This document shows positions 9,501 through 19,288 of a stretch of DNA of 53,525 nucleotides, piece by piece. The stretch is from Flavobacteriaceae bacterium (GTDB taxonomy: Bacteria; Bacteroidota; Bacteroidia; UKL13-3), in contig JANYDJ010000142.1 in NCBI GenBank assembly GCA_025363675.1, positions 1 to 53,525 of the forward strand, read 5' to 3'. The position numbers and the translations under genes were made by a program. Positions within the stretch are counted from its first letter, which is position 1. Every line of letters begins with the position of its first letter. Under the pieces are notes generated by a model. That model was not told where the DNA came from. It saw only the letters and a list, made by a program, of their open reading frames with translations, and ran no database searches.

Positions 9501-10614
9501 CTAATTTGGCGTTGAGTTCTAAATTTACACCATTATCATAACCTGTATCTACAGGATTATTTGCGATAACACGTACTCTATAATATTTGCTAGGTATACA
9601 ATTGGCGGGGATGGTACACGCAACCGTGTCTGGATTGGGTGATTTAAGATATCCAATGTTCACCGGGCTTGAAAAACTACCTGCTGAATCAGATAATTGT
9701 ATGGTGAATTTATTGCCGCTGTTATACTTATCGTATGATACAAAAGGTATATCGATGCTACTACCTGGGCAAAGTGTTTTACCTATCAATGAATCTGTAT
9801 ATAATACACTTGATTGTGTTATATATTTATAATTCGCTCCATTGTTATTATTGAAGTTTAAAGTGTACAAATCATAATCATTGATAATATTATCTCGGGT
9901 AGAAGAGAAAACATAATATTGCACAACAGTACCGGCAGCACATCCTGGAATATAAGCTGCCCCAGTATCTTGATCGATATTTACATACGCCACTAAAGAA
10001 CTTGCCCAATTATTTGTTGTAAATCGAAGATATATTTTTTCTTCATACATAGGGGTATCACTTAGATATACGCCTATATAGGCATTGGTATACTCCTTCA
10101 CATGTGGCGTCATTTGCACCACCGAATCTATAGTAACAGGTTTTGATTTTGTTTCCATAAAAACCGCTTTGGTGTCATAATATCCTCGGTCTTCAAAGTT
10201 TACGGTATACCAACTTCCATCGTTAACATACATTTGATTGCTACCGGCTGAGCCGCCATAAGTGTAGGTCATCACTGTATCTGGTTTAACCGGCACTACC
10301 CCACCCCATCGGCTCTGCGACGGATTTGAGCTTGGTCCGCAAGTAAAAAAGAAATTATAGTTGCCTGATGTGGTATCGGCACCTGATAAAGTATCAATAT
10401 AAAATGTAGTGTGATACCTACGGGTGGTTTTAGGAATCAAGTATACTCCCCCGCCCGTTATTTGACTATCGCTTGCAAAATTGGGCTTGTTTTTGGGAGG
10501 GTTTTGCCAGTTGGTCCACTGCCCAGATAGGTTTAAGCCTTGGCTTATGGATATCTGACCATCAGCTATAAATGAACATGAAAGAAGAAGAAGACCTAGT
10601 AAATATTTTCTCAT
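6568..10614 (-). CDS. Large multi-domain T9SS type A sorting-domain cargo protein with Ig-like repeats
   Basis: Signal peptide; duplicated N-terminal module; repeated Ig/SprB-like units (FCTGDSVILSV...VQWKKNGNVISGAT); C-terminal FELFPNPNAGIFTLQTD...GKSMLSYQ...GCYIIKLKDNNNIICKKLIIQ. Confidence 0.88.
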   Translation of the reverse strand: MRKYLLGLLLLSCSFIADGQISISQGLNLSGQWTNWQNPPKNKPNFASDSQITGGGVYLIPKTTRRYHTTFYIDTLSGADTTSGNYNFFFTCGPSSNPSQSRWGGVVPVKPDTVMTYTYGGSAGSNQMYVNDGSWYTVNFEDRGYYDTKAVFMETKSKPVTIDSVVQMTPHVKEYTNAYIGVYLSDTPMYEEKIYLRFTTNNWASSLVAYVNIDQDTGAAYIPGCAAGTVVQYYVFSSTRDNIINDYDLYTLNFNNNNGANYKYITQSSVLYTDSLIGKTLCPGSSIDIPFVSYDKYNSGNKFTIQLSDSAGSFSSPVNIGYLKSPNPDTVACTIPANCIPSKYYRVRVIANNPVDTGYDNGVNLELNAKLAPKVFASGKTNICQGDSIKLSEISYTGKIYQWTLNGNYIIGATDSFCYVSASGIYKVIISDACNKDSSNAISVSSITIPTVQIQSLNGNTICLGDSIKLSGNQPSGTNVQWFNNGTSINGQTDTLYYAKSVSSYYMIATASNGCQSVSNTITITQQSGCSNIYVAEGINMPGQWSNWSNPPTQKNWASKLQAGGNITLLSLGAKRYHTTFYIDSKSGADTSAGSYDFLFTSGPSANYNQNQWANTNVIMDSLQDYTYSSTTNNNISVTDGNWYTMNFMDKGYNNTKAIFMETPSLPVTIDSVWQTPINVYNNNAVNIGIKTNKTPSGNEYFYIRYSNNKWKTSMISAVKMNNNMGTAIIPPHSSGDTVLYYAFSSTKINVYNYYEMYSINVNDNNGANYNYIVKPQFITTDAISTTTFCSGDKVNITFKSGQFNGTNTYTVQLSDAKGSFGSPVKLSTLNDSFPANINVQIPISTVAGTGYRIRVVGSSPAINGGDNGTDLTINPAPNPIVNKSGKVSFCTGDSVILSVTLKSGETVQWKKNGNVISGATSASIIAKTTGDYLAEVSNSACTTSSSAVQVAVNNVAPSASITAQGNTTFCQGGLVALKATTGAGWSYQWRFNGNNLNGATDSIYSAKVSGSYDLVVTNGCGSSTSSTVSVTVNSKPTSTITANGSTTLCAGKTVDLIGPSSAGFSYQWLKDGSMITGANLDTLTANSSGIYQLVLSNGIGCTDTSKGITVTINTLPNASISGSGPFIFCSGGQVILSVPNAVGNTYVWKKDGVVISSATSNSLLVTVGAQYEIDVTNSGGCTNKQAKTITVFPSLAKPSITTDIPNKKLTSSAAANYQWFLNGSALTGATNQTYIYNQLGIYKVHITDSNGCNAKSLDIDLAKVSINEIGSDLFFELFPNPNAGIFTLQTDKQNIMIEIFDLTGKSMLSYQLKQHIEEINCSNFPKGCYIIKLKDNNNIICKKLIIQ

Positions 10615-10764
10615 AGTACACTGTGTTATTTTGTAGCAAATTTATAACAAGACTATTAAATTGGTTGAAGGGTTGCCAAAAATTTTACTTTTCTTATTTT
10701 ACTAAATCCAAACCTGCGTTTTGCACCCGTTCATACAATCATAATCCAAAAGTAAAATTGAGGA

Positions 10765-10778
10765 AACACTGCGGTAAC
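10765..10778 (+). promoter_or_regulatory. Candidate regulator-binding motif AACACTGCGGTAAC
   Basis: Shares 13 of 14 nt with 21189-21202; 41 nt upstream of the TonB receptor start. Confidence 0.5.
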
Positions 10779-10819
10779 ATAAAGTTTTAAACTTTGTACT
10801 CCTTTTAATAATTCGCTTT

Positions 10820-13630
10820 ATGATTCATAAGTACCTGTTAATCTTTATTTTTTTATTGTGTTCTGTGCTCACTACCTTGGCCCAAAAAGGTAGCATACAC
10901 GGTGAGGTTACCGATTTGAAAACAGGGGAGAAACTCTCCGGAGTGGGGATTAGTTTGAAAGGTAAAAAAAATACGACCTATTCAGATAAAGATGGCGGGT
11001 TTGTTTTCTCCAATTTAGACTCAGGTTTATATACATTGGAATTTACGTTTGGTACTTATAAAGATAAAACTCTTAAAGCTATCGCGGTTTATGCAACTAA
11101 AACAAGCGAACTAAAAGTGCAATTAGAACCAGCCGACCCTGAACAGCTTAAAGCTACCAGGGTAGTTGCTACACGTGCAAAAAATACAGAATCAGCTATT
11201 GTGCTAGAGATGAAGCGTAGTGACAATATTGTGAGCGGTATATCGGCCAGCCAAATACAAAAAGGTCAAGACCGTGATGCATCGGAAGTGGTGAGAAGGG
11301 TGCCAGGTGTTACCATTATTGAAAACCGCTTTATTATGATACGCGGATTAAATGATCGCTATAATACTGTATGGTTGAACGATGCGGGAGCTCCCAGTTC
11401 GGAAACCGATAAAAAAGCATTTTCGTTCGATATTATTCCCGCAGGTCTTATCGACAGAATATTGATATACAAAACCCCATCGGCCGATTTGCCCGGTGAT
11501 TTTGCCGGAGGCATGGTAAAAATATATACCAAAGCTTTCCCCGAAAAAAGTAATATATCATTCGATATTAAAAGTTCATATCGCACGGGCACTACCGGAA
11601 ATTTGTACGACTATAATACCAAAAGCAATACCGATTGGCTAGGCTTCGATTATGGCCAACGGAAACTACCCAAAGGCTTAAATGATTATATATCAAAGTA
11701 TGACGAAAATATAGCTGAAGAAACCAAATCTTTTAACGGCAATTGGGCCAAGCAAGAACAGAAAGCTATGCCCGATATGCGTTTCAATTTCAATTTTAAT
11801 AAACTGGCAAATATTGGCAAGCTAAAATTAGGAAATATTCTTGGCGTTAATTACTCAAATACTTATACTGTGTTTAATATACAAAGACAAGATTGGGATT
11901 CCGTTTCAAAAAATATGGATTTAGTTGACAAGCAGAGTACGCAAACCGTTAGGCTTAATGTGCTTGAAAACTTTGCAGTAAAATTTGACAACCATAAAAT
12001 AGAATTTAAAAATCTTCTAAATCAAACTGGAATGCAGCAAACCGTGTTTCGTAATAGTGTTTTAGAAAACAGTCCGAGTGAAAAATCTTATCAATATTGG
12101 TATCAATCAAAAACAACCTTTACCAGTCAATTAAGTGGAATACATAAATGGTTGCAGGAAAAATTATTATACGATTGGACCGTGGGATATTCTTATATAC
12201 ACCGCAACGATCCCGACCTTAGAAGAATTAAATATACAAAAGCTCCAACAGCACCTGACAGTATGTATAAAGCTGCTGTGGCCAATGTGGTAGATAATTC
12301 AAATGGCGGAGGAAGATTTTTTTCTACACTTACCGAAAGTGTATATTCTCTTGCTCAAAGTTTGAAATATAAAACTACCCTAAAAGGCATGGCGATAGAA
12401 GCAAGCACTGGTGGTTATATAGAACTAAAAGAGCGTTCATTCGATTCGCGTTTTCTGGGATATGTAATAAAGCCAGGTGCTGAGGCACAAAGGTTGACAC
12501 GCTTGCCTATTGAACAAATTTTTGCACCACAAAATATTGGAACCAGTACTGGTTTTAAACTTGATGAGATAACTAGTGGTTCAGATAGATACAAAGCACA
12601 AAATAGTTTATACGCTGGATATGGAATGTTAAATATTCAAGCAACAAAACGCATAAAAATAGTAGGTGGACTTCGTTACGAATATAATAAACAAGCATTG
12701 CAAAGCAGGTTAAATCAAGATAGTATTAGCCCCCGAATTATTACCAAGTTTTGGTTGCCGTCATTTAATATGGCATATAACTTTAACAAACAATCATTGC
12801 TACGCGTTGCTTATGGTAAAACTTTGAACAGACCCGAATTTCGTGAGTGGTCGCCGTTTTATTTCTATGATTTTAATTTTAGTGCAGGCACTTATGGTTC
12901 CTTGTTCAATACTGTATTATTCCCCAACGGCAATATATTAAAAGTGGCCACTATACAAAACTTCGATTTAAGATATGAGTTATATGGCAAAGGTTCAGAC
13001 TTTGTGCAAGTGGGATTATTCTATAAGTATTTTAAGAATCCTATCCAACAAATCATCCTTTCATCGGGAAGTGATAGCAGGGCTTTCTCATTTGTAAATG
13101 GTGACTGGGCATACACAAAAGGAATTGAAATTGATTTTAGAAAAAACATGGGAGCATTTGCAAAATCAGTACATTGCAAAGAACTAGCTAATTTGAATAT
13201 TGTTGGAAATATATCATTAATTCAAAGTCAGTTATATATTAGCAAAAATATTAACCAAGCCAATAAAACACAGTTGCAAGGACAATCACCCTATATTATA
13301 AACGGAGGACTATATTATCAAAATGATAGCAGTGGTTTGCAAATAAGTGTATTATATAATGTGTTTGGTCCTCGTATATTTTTATTAGGTACTTTGCAAT
13401 ATCCCAACATTGGCGAACTTGCTCGCCATACCATTGATATAACAGTTTCGCAACGATTAAACAAACGTTTCTCTTTAAATTTTGGAGCTCAAGATATACT
13501 GAACAATCCTATATTCCTTGTTCAAGATACAAACAATGATGGGCACTTTAGCCCCGATGGTAGTGACAAACTTATTATGAAATACCGTAGTGGACCCTAT
13601 TATACCCTTGGTGTGAAATACGTGCTATAA
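10820..13630 (+). CDS. TonB-dependent receptor with carboxypeptidase-regulatory-like N-terminal domain
   Basis: Signal peptide; GSIHGEVTDLKTGEKLSGVGISLKG; plug VVRRVPGVTIIENRFIMIRGLNDRYN; C-terminal beta-barrel. Confidence 0.92.
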   Translation: MIHKYLLIFIFLLCSVLTTLAQKGSIHGEVTDLKTGEKLSGVGISLKGKKNTTYSDKDGGFVFSNLDSGLYTLEFTFGTYKDKTLKAIAVYATKTSELKVQLEPADPEQLKATRVVATRAKNTESAIVLEMKRSDNIVSGISASQIQKGQDRDASEVVRRVPGVTIIENRFIMIRGLNDRYNTVWLNDAGAPSSETDKKAFSFDIIPAGLIDRILIYKTPSADLPGDFAGGMVKIYTKAFPEKSNISFDIKSSYRTGTTGNLYDYNTKSNTDWLGFDYGQRKLPKGLNDYISKYDENIAEETKSFNGNWAKQEQKAMPDMRFNFNFNKLANIGKLKLGNILGVNYSNTYTVFNIQRQDWDSVSKNMDLVDKQSTQTVRLNVLENFAVKFDNHKIEFKNLLNQTGMQQTVFRNSVLENSPSEKSYQYWYQSKTTFTSQLSGIHKWLQEKLLYDWTVGYSYIHRNDPDLRRIKYTKAPTAPDSMYKAAVANVVDNSNGGGRFFSTLTESVYSLAQSLKYKTTLKGMAIEASTGGYIELKERSFDSRFLGYVIKPGAEAQRLTRLPIEQIFAPQNIGTSTGFKLDEITSGSDRYKAQNSLYAGYGMLNIQATKRIKIVGGLRYEYNKQALQSRLNQDSISPRIITKFWLPSFNMAYNFNKQSLLRVAYGKTLNRPEFREWSPFYFYDFNFSAGTYGSLFNTVLFPNGNILKVATIQNFDLRYELYGKGSDFVQVGLFYKYFKNPIQQIILSSGSDSRAFSFVNGDWAYTKGIEIDFRKNMGAFAKSVHCKELANLNIVGNISLIQSQLYISKNINQANKTQLQGQSPYIINGGLYYQNDSSGLQISVLYNVFGPRIFLLGTLQYPNIGELARHTIDITVSQRLNKRFSLNFGAQDILNNPIFLVQDTNNDGHFSPDGSDKLIMKYRSGPYYTLGVKYVL

Positions 13631-13651
13631 TTCTTTAAAAACAAGGTACCG

Positions 13652-16426
13652 CTATTTTTTGATCCATTTGTCTAACATCTCTTTGCACCTTTGCATAATA
13701 TAATATTCAGTAGTATTAATTGTAGCCAATGTTGTACTTTTATACAATTCGGTGATACTGTCTTTTACACTGGCATCCAATTTTTTTACGGGTCTGTCGT
13801 GCAATTTCTCTATTACGTCCAGTAACATGGTTGCTTCCTCTTTATCGTTACACCATTCAAGATAACTGCAGGCTCCTGCGGCAAACTCATCTAATAACTT
13901 AAAGGCATTGCTTTGCATCCCTTCGATATAATATTTTCCCAATTCAGTAAACTTATATTCAGATAGGCGGGCAAGAAGGTGCGATTTTTCTATCATATCA
14001 TTGTCTTTATCTAAAAGATGTTGCACTGCTTTAAAAGCATTTTGTGAATCGAGCTGCAGATATAATTTAAAAGCATTACTTTGTATAATATAACTTGTAT
14101 CGAAAATTAGTTTTTGCAACAATGGGATAAGTTTATCATTGGGGTCTTTACTTAAAAACTCGAGTGCTTCTTTGCGTACATTTTTACGAGAATCAGTATT
14201 CGCAAGTGCATATATACTATTATATATTTTGGTACGGTCTTCTGATTTCTCTAATCTATCGAGAAGATTGACAGCACTGGCACTTTCGAGGAAGGTAACA
14301 TCTTGTGCATATAATAACAGTTGGTCTCTTGTTGCTTGTCTATCGGCTTCTTCAAAAAGTTCTAATTCTGTTTCTTTCAGCATATCTAAGCATAATGATT
14401 TCTGAGCATAAGTATTAGCAGCCTTTAATAAAGTTGTAATAGTTTTGGATGTTTGTTTAAAATCATATTCTGCCAATAATTGTTGATTAGGGTCTATCAG
14501 CACGGCTTCGGGCAATGCATCTAACTGAAATTTCAAATTTGGATAATACGAATTTACAGATACATTTCTAATTTCCATTTTACCATTTACCACAAACCCA
14601 ATTTGCAAAGGCAAGCGATAGGGAAATAATTCATCATTAAGTTTATATCCATTCTGCGATAAATTAATTACATATTCATTTGCTGTACTACCCGAAGCAA
14701 TTTCGGCTGTAATTTTGGGATGGCCTGGAGCAAAATACCATTGATTGAAAAACCAGTTCAAATCGCGTCCGCTGGCTTCTTCAAATGCTAGACGGAGTTG
14801 ATGTGCTTCGGCATTATTATAGGCATTTTTGGTAAGATATATATTCAATCCTTTAAAGAAAGATTTATCTCCCAATTCGTGCCTGAGCATTTGTATAATA
14901 GCCCCTCCTTTGGGATAACTAATTCCATCAAAAACTTCTTCAGGAATTTCATACGATTTGCGAATGAGCGGCACGTTTTTAAATTGGTCGGTGCGAATAC
15001 CTGCATCGCAGTTATTTTGAAATTTGAGCTGTGCAGCATCCATTCCTTTTTTATGTTCGTGCCATAATATTTCACCAAAGGTTGCGAACGATTCATTCAA
15101 TGATATATGATGCCACGATTTGCAGGTAACCAAATCGCCAAACCATTGGTGGAACAGCTCGTGGCAGATTACATCTTCCGAATTATTATCATACCATTGG
15201 CGTGGAGTTCTGTTCAAAAACTCTCCATGCAAAGTAGCCGATGTATTTTCCATAGCACCCGATACATATTCACGCACCACTACTTGTGCATATTTATCCC
15301 AAGCATAGGGAACACCCAAAACATCACTATAATAAGTGAGCATTTCTTTGGTGTTACCGAATATAGTTTTTGCATAAGGAGCAAATTCGGGTTCCATATA
15401 ATAATCGACTGTCATATCAATTGACATTTTTTTAGACTCAGGTATTTCTAATAGATATGCCCACATTTGATCCTTAACTTGATATGACCATGTATCACTT
15501 ACTTTTATAAAATTGCCAATAGCCAACATAGCCAAATAGCCTGAATGTGGCTTCCCTTGAGCCCATTTGTCTGTACGTGTTCCGTCATTATTATTTACTG
15601 ACTTTTCAAGTTTTCCATTTGACAAAGTAGTCAAATTTGAATCTACAGTCAATGATATTTTTTGCGTAAATTTTTCGTTTGGATGATCAATAGTAGGGAA
15701 CCAATTATGATTATGTTCTGTTTCGCCCTGTGTCCATAACTGCTTTGGTCGGTCTATATACTTATTTTTTGAATTAATAAAATACAATCCTTTATCGCTG
15801 CTTATGGCCATGCCTTTTTGATTGCTGGTTTCACGAGGATGTGCTTTATAATTTATTTTTATTTTATATTGATCAGCTTGATATCGATTACTGCTCAAGC
15901 CCATAAAATTTGCAATGTCTTTTTTCGGAATATATATGTGCAATTGCTCCGAATCTGGGTAGACAAAAGTTGTTGGTAGATAGACTCCATCATATAATGT
16001 AGTAATTATATTTTGTTTATATCGTCTGGGATAGTCTGGTGGATAATCGTTATCTACTTTTTTATTACAAAACACAGAAATACTCAATATCTCAAATCTA
16101 CGTGCATCGAGCACCAATGTATCTACCCACTCTGCATAAGGAGCACACTCTAGAACACACTCCCCTATCACCGTTTCTTTTTCCCAATCGAAACTTAGAG
16201 CCAAATCCATGTGTATAATATCCGTTTCTTTTACAGGTGCTTCTGTAATTTCTTTTGATTTTTGCTCCTCTTCATCTGCCTGCATTTTTACGGCAGCAAG
16301 TGTGTCTTTGGCATTCCAAGATATATTGTTTTTTTGTTTAGCAAGTTTTTCGTTTTTATGCGATTTGAATAAAAAACAAGACTGCATTAGTGGTAATAAA
16401 ATGATTAAGTATCGAAAATATTTCAT
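13652..16426 (-). CDS. M1-family aminopeptidase, probable lipoprotein
   Basis: GAMENTSATLHGE and HELFHQWFGDLVTCKSW...NESFA zinc-peptidase motifs; N-terminal lipobox-like LLPLMQSC; HEAT-like C-terminal region. Confidence 0.92.
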   Translation of the reverse strand: MKYFRYLIILLPLMQSCFLFKSHKNEKLAKQKNNISWNAKDTLAAVKMQADEEEQKSKEITEAPVKETDIIHMDLALSFDWEKETVIGECVLECAPYAEWVDTLVLDARRFEILSISVFCNKKVDNDYPPDYPRRYKQNIITTLYDGVYLPTTFVYPDSEQLHIYIPKKDIANFMGLSSNRYQADQYKIKINYKAHPRETSNQKGMAISSDKGLYFINSKNKYIDRPKQLWTQGETEHNHNWFPTIDHPNEKFTQKISLTVDSNLTTLSNGKLEKSVNNNDGTRTDKWAQGKPHSGYLAMLAIGNFIKVSDTWSYQVKDQMWAYLLEIPESKKMSIDMTVDYYMEPEFAPYAKTIFGNTKEMLTYYSDVLGVPYAWDKYAQVVVREYVSGAMENTSATLHGEFLNRTPRQWYDNNSEDVICHELFHQWFGDLVTCKSWHHISLNESFATFGEILWHEHKKGMDAAQLKFQNNCDAGIRTDQFKNVPLIRKSYEIPEEVFDGISYPKGGAIIQMLRHELGDKSFFKGLNIYLTKNAYNNAEAHQLRLAFEEASGRDLNWFFNQWYFAPGHPKITAEIASGSTANEYVINLSQNGYKLNDELFPYRLPLQIGFVVNGKMEIRNVSVNSYYPNLKFQLDALPEAVLIDPNQQLLAEYDFKQTSKTITTLLKAANTYAQKSLCLDMLKETELELFEEADRQATRDQLLLYAQDVTFLESASAVNLLDRLEKSEDRTKIYNSIYALANTDSRKNVRKEALEFLSKDPNDKLIPLLQKLIFDTSYIIQSNAFKLYLQLDSQNAFKAVQHLLDKDNDMIEKSHLLARLSEYKFTELGKYYIEGMQSNAFKLLDEFAAGACSYLEWCNDKEEATMLLDVIEKLHDRPVKKLDASVKDSITELYKSTTLATINTTEYYIMQRCKEMLDKWIKK

Positions 16427-16470
16427 TAGTTGTTGTATATTATTGTTCTGCGGTGCGACCTAAGTATATA

Positions 16471-19161
16471 CTATAATTTCCATTTATTTTTTATGGCTTC
16501 CTTGGCTTTGTCTTTGGCGTTTTGTTTTTGCTTGTTCAGTTCATCTTGGGCTTTTTGTTTGGCTTTGTCGGCTTCCTCTTTGGCCTTTTGTTCTGCTGCT
16601 TGTTTGGCTTTATCTACTTCGGCTTGGGCTTTTTCTTCTGCTGCTTTCTTTTGTTTATCGAGTTCGGCTTTTCCGTTATCTATATATTCATCTTTTTTCT
16701 GATTGATATATCCTTTCAGCTGACTCTTTATGTCATCTACAAATTTTGCTTTGGCTTCTTTTAAACTTGCTTTAACAATAGGTTTTGTAATAGTTCCTGT
16801 CATAGATATATTAACTGGAATTTTTTGTGCCATATTAATATTAATTCCTTGCTTTTTTGCTTGGTCTAACAAATTATTCAACTCGGCATCGGCTTGTGCA
16901 AATTGGCTGCGGGGAATTTCCATCACCATATTATAGTTTATAATTTTATCTAAAGTGGTATATCCATCTTTATCTACTTTTAAAGTATTTCCGCTCAACT
17001 CGGTTTGTAAACCACGGGCTAAATATATTTTTCCCTCTTTTATGGTAAACCACATTTGTAGTTTTTGCACCACCAATTGTTTTAAATCGGTACGTTGCAG
17101 TGCTTCTGCTATTTTAGTTATGGGTTCGAAACCAGAAATTTTAAAACTGGGAATATCAAAATCTCCAATTGAAGTTAGTGAGTTTAATTGTGGTTTTAAA
17201 TGTTTATCTAAACTACCATTGGCAATAAAATCGGCATTGAAACTGCCGGTTACATAATCAGCAACTGGTGCATAGGCTTTAATGGTACTACAATATTTAG
17301 AGATTTGTCCGATATCCATTTGTTTCATATTGATATGGAAATTCATATCGGGCTTTGTTATATTATTGGCATCGTAATATCCTTCCATTTTTACTTTGCC
17401 ACCCATCAACCCCGATTCTAAATCTTCTATAGTCAACCTTCCACTATGTAATAATAAAACTGCTGTGGTATTATTAAGCAACAGGTTATCATATAATACT
17501 TCTTTGGCTTTTGCATGCAGGGTAAAATCTATATTAGTGGGCAACGAGAATGCTTCCAAAGGCACAGTATCTTTGGGTTGTGGGGCCTTATTATCTTTTG
17601 CGTCATTACTTAAAAATGTATTGCAGTTAAAATAATTAGAAGTAATATCTAGCTTGCCTCTTATAATATCATTTTTGAATATATATGCTAGAAAATTTTC
17701 TAGCTTGCCACTTGCTTCCACATCACTATTGCCAAAAGTACATTTGAACTTTTCCAGATTTACATATTGTGGTGTGAAGCCCAAATTCATATTTTGTATA
17801 TTAATCGGTTGTTTAAGAGAAGTAGATTTATATATAAAATTATCAATTCCTACATTGCCTTTTGCATTAAACTTATCATATTGCTTATTGGTAATACTAC
17901 TCATGCGACCGTTTGCAGCTATATCTGCTTTTAGTATACCATTCATTTCTGTGCCTTTTTCTTGCGGAACTATCTTTGCAATCTCAGCCAAATCTATAAT
18001 ACCTTTTACATGGGCATCTATCTGTGCATCGCTAACAGGAGTTTGCAAAATCAATTTCATATCAAACGGGTTTTTGCCAATCTCTGCATGTGCAGCGGGT
18101 AAGTTTATAATAGTATGATCGGGCACCCCGTCTGGATTTTTTATATTCAAATCCAAATTAATATTTCGCACATCGGATGGCATGCCTGGATAAGCAAAAG
18201 ATGCGTTTTTAATTTTAAGGTCCACACCAAATGCGGGAATTTGTTTATCATTATATATACCTTTTGCATTGGCAGCAAATGCCATTTGTCCGTTGGTTTT
18301 CACTTGGGCGAAACTAGTTTTATATATACCAGGCACTAACGATAATATATTTTTGAATTCTGTTTGTTTGCAGATAAGTTTGAGGTCCATTTTCATATCA
18401 TCGCCTGGCATAGCAAAAGTTCCATCTAAACCAAATTGAAGGTCGTTGATATTGATTTTATTTTCTTTAAATACAAATGCGAAATTTTTTATATCCATAT
18501 CAATTACTGCATCTGCCTTGGCTTTAACATTACTTAAATAATTCATGCCACCATAGGCCATGGTATAATTCTCAATAGTGGTTTTGGTATCCATGTCAAA
18601 CTTGTCTTGGGTAAAATCGCCTGACAGGGTATGGTCTATATGTTCGGCCTTGGTATAAAAACCGAGCTCCTTGTCATCATATACCAAATACCCATCTGTA
18701 ATACTAAACTCTTTCAACTTCATTTTAAATTTTGAAGCGGTATCACCCGGTTTTTTCAAGCTATCGGGCAGGCTGATTGACCAATTTGCACGCCCATCTT
18801 GCATTACCCTGGCATTGATGCGTGGCTGATCTAAATGGATTGTTCTAACAGAAATTTCGTCCCCGCTGAACACGCTCATCAAATCCATTTTAATATATAT
18901 ATATTTGGCAGATATAAGTGTATCCCCCATAAACGCTCCTTTATTTGCCACACTCAGATTATCAATACCAATGGACAAATTGGGAAAAGAACGCAAAAAA
19001 CCGATACTGATATCATCATTAAAATTAAGTGTTGCATTCAAATGTTTGTTAGCTTCTTGCTTAATGAGGCTCACAATTTTAGATTTGAAAAAATAAGGAA
19101 TAGCTATCAATATACCCAATATAACGAGCAGGGTGATGCCAATATTTTTAATACGTTTCAT
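16471..19161 (-). CDS. AsmA family protein with Lys/Ala/Glu-rich C-terminal tail
   Basis: N-terminal MKRIKNIGITLLVILGILIAIPYFFKSKIVSLIKQEANKHLNATLNFNDDISIGFLRSFPNLSIGIDNLSV is AsmA-like; charged coiled-coil tail. Confidence 0.85.
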   Translation of the reverse strand: MKRIKNIGITLLVILGILIAIPYFFKSKIVSLIKQEANKHLNATLNFNDDISIGFLRSFPNLSIGIDNLSVANKGAFMGDTLISAKYIYIKMDLMSVFSGDEISVRTIHLDQPRINARVMQDGRANWSISLPDSLKKPGDTASKFKMKLKEFSITDGYLVYDDKELGFYTKAEHIDHTLSGDFTQDKFDMDTKTTIENYTMAYGGMNYLSNVKAKADAVIDMDIKNFAFVFKENKININDLQFGLDGTFAMPGDDMKMDLKLICKQTEFKNILSLVPGIYKTSFAQVKTNGQMAFAANAKGIYNDKQIPAFGVDLKIKNASFAYPGMPSDVRNINLDLNIKNPDGVPDHTIINLPAAHAEIGKNPFDMKLILQTPVSDAQIDAHVKGIIDLAEIAKIVPQEKGTEMNGILKADIAANGRMSSITNKQYDKFNAKGNVGIDNFIYKSTSLKQPINIQNMNLGFTPQYVNLEKFKCTFGNSDVEASGKLENFLAYIFKNDIIRGKLDITSNYFNCNTFLSNDAKDNKAPQPKDTVPLEAFSLPTNIDFTLHAKAKEVLYDNLLLNNTTAVLLLHSGRLTIEDLESGLMGGKVKMEGYYDANNITKPDMNFHINMKQMDIGQISKYCSTIKAYAPVADYVTGSFNADFIANGSLDKHLKPQLNSLTSIGDFDIPSFKISGFEPITKIAEALQRTDLKQLVVQKLQMWFTIKEGKIYLARGLQTELSGNTLKVDKDGYTTLDKIINYNMVMEIPRSQFAQADAELNNLLDQAKKQGININMAQKIPVNISMTGTITKPIVKASLKEAKAKFVDDIKSQLKGYINQKKDEYIDNGKAELDKQKKAAEEKAQAEVDKAKQAAEQKAKEEADKAKQKAQDELNKQKQNAKDKAKEAIKNKWKL

Positions 19162-19288
19162 TGCAGGTTTAGTATATAATGTTTTAGTAGGGCAAATATA
19201 TGCAATATCAGCCCTTGCAATACCACGTTGATTCGTTTTTTTTGGACACTCTTAAAAAATGATATGGAAAAAAAATAACTAGGCTAAG

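Noticed and set aside
14139-15424. Plus-strand ORFs opposite the M1 aminopeptidase (e.g. 15107-15424)
   Set aside because: Antisense shadow ORFs of a well-supported protease gene; no recognisable domains.
16430-19179. Plus-strand ORFs opposite the AsmA gene
   Set aside because: Low-complexity Phe/Ser/Leu-rich shadows of the Lys/Ala-rich coding strand.
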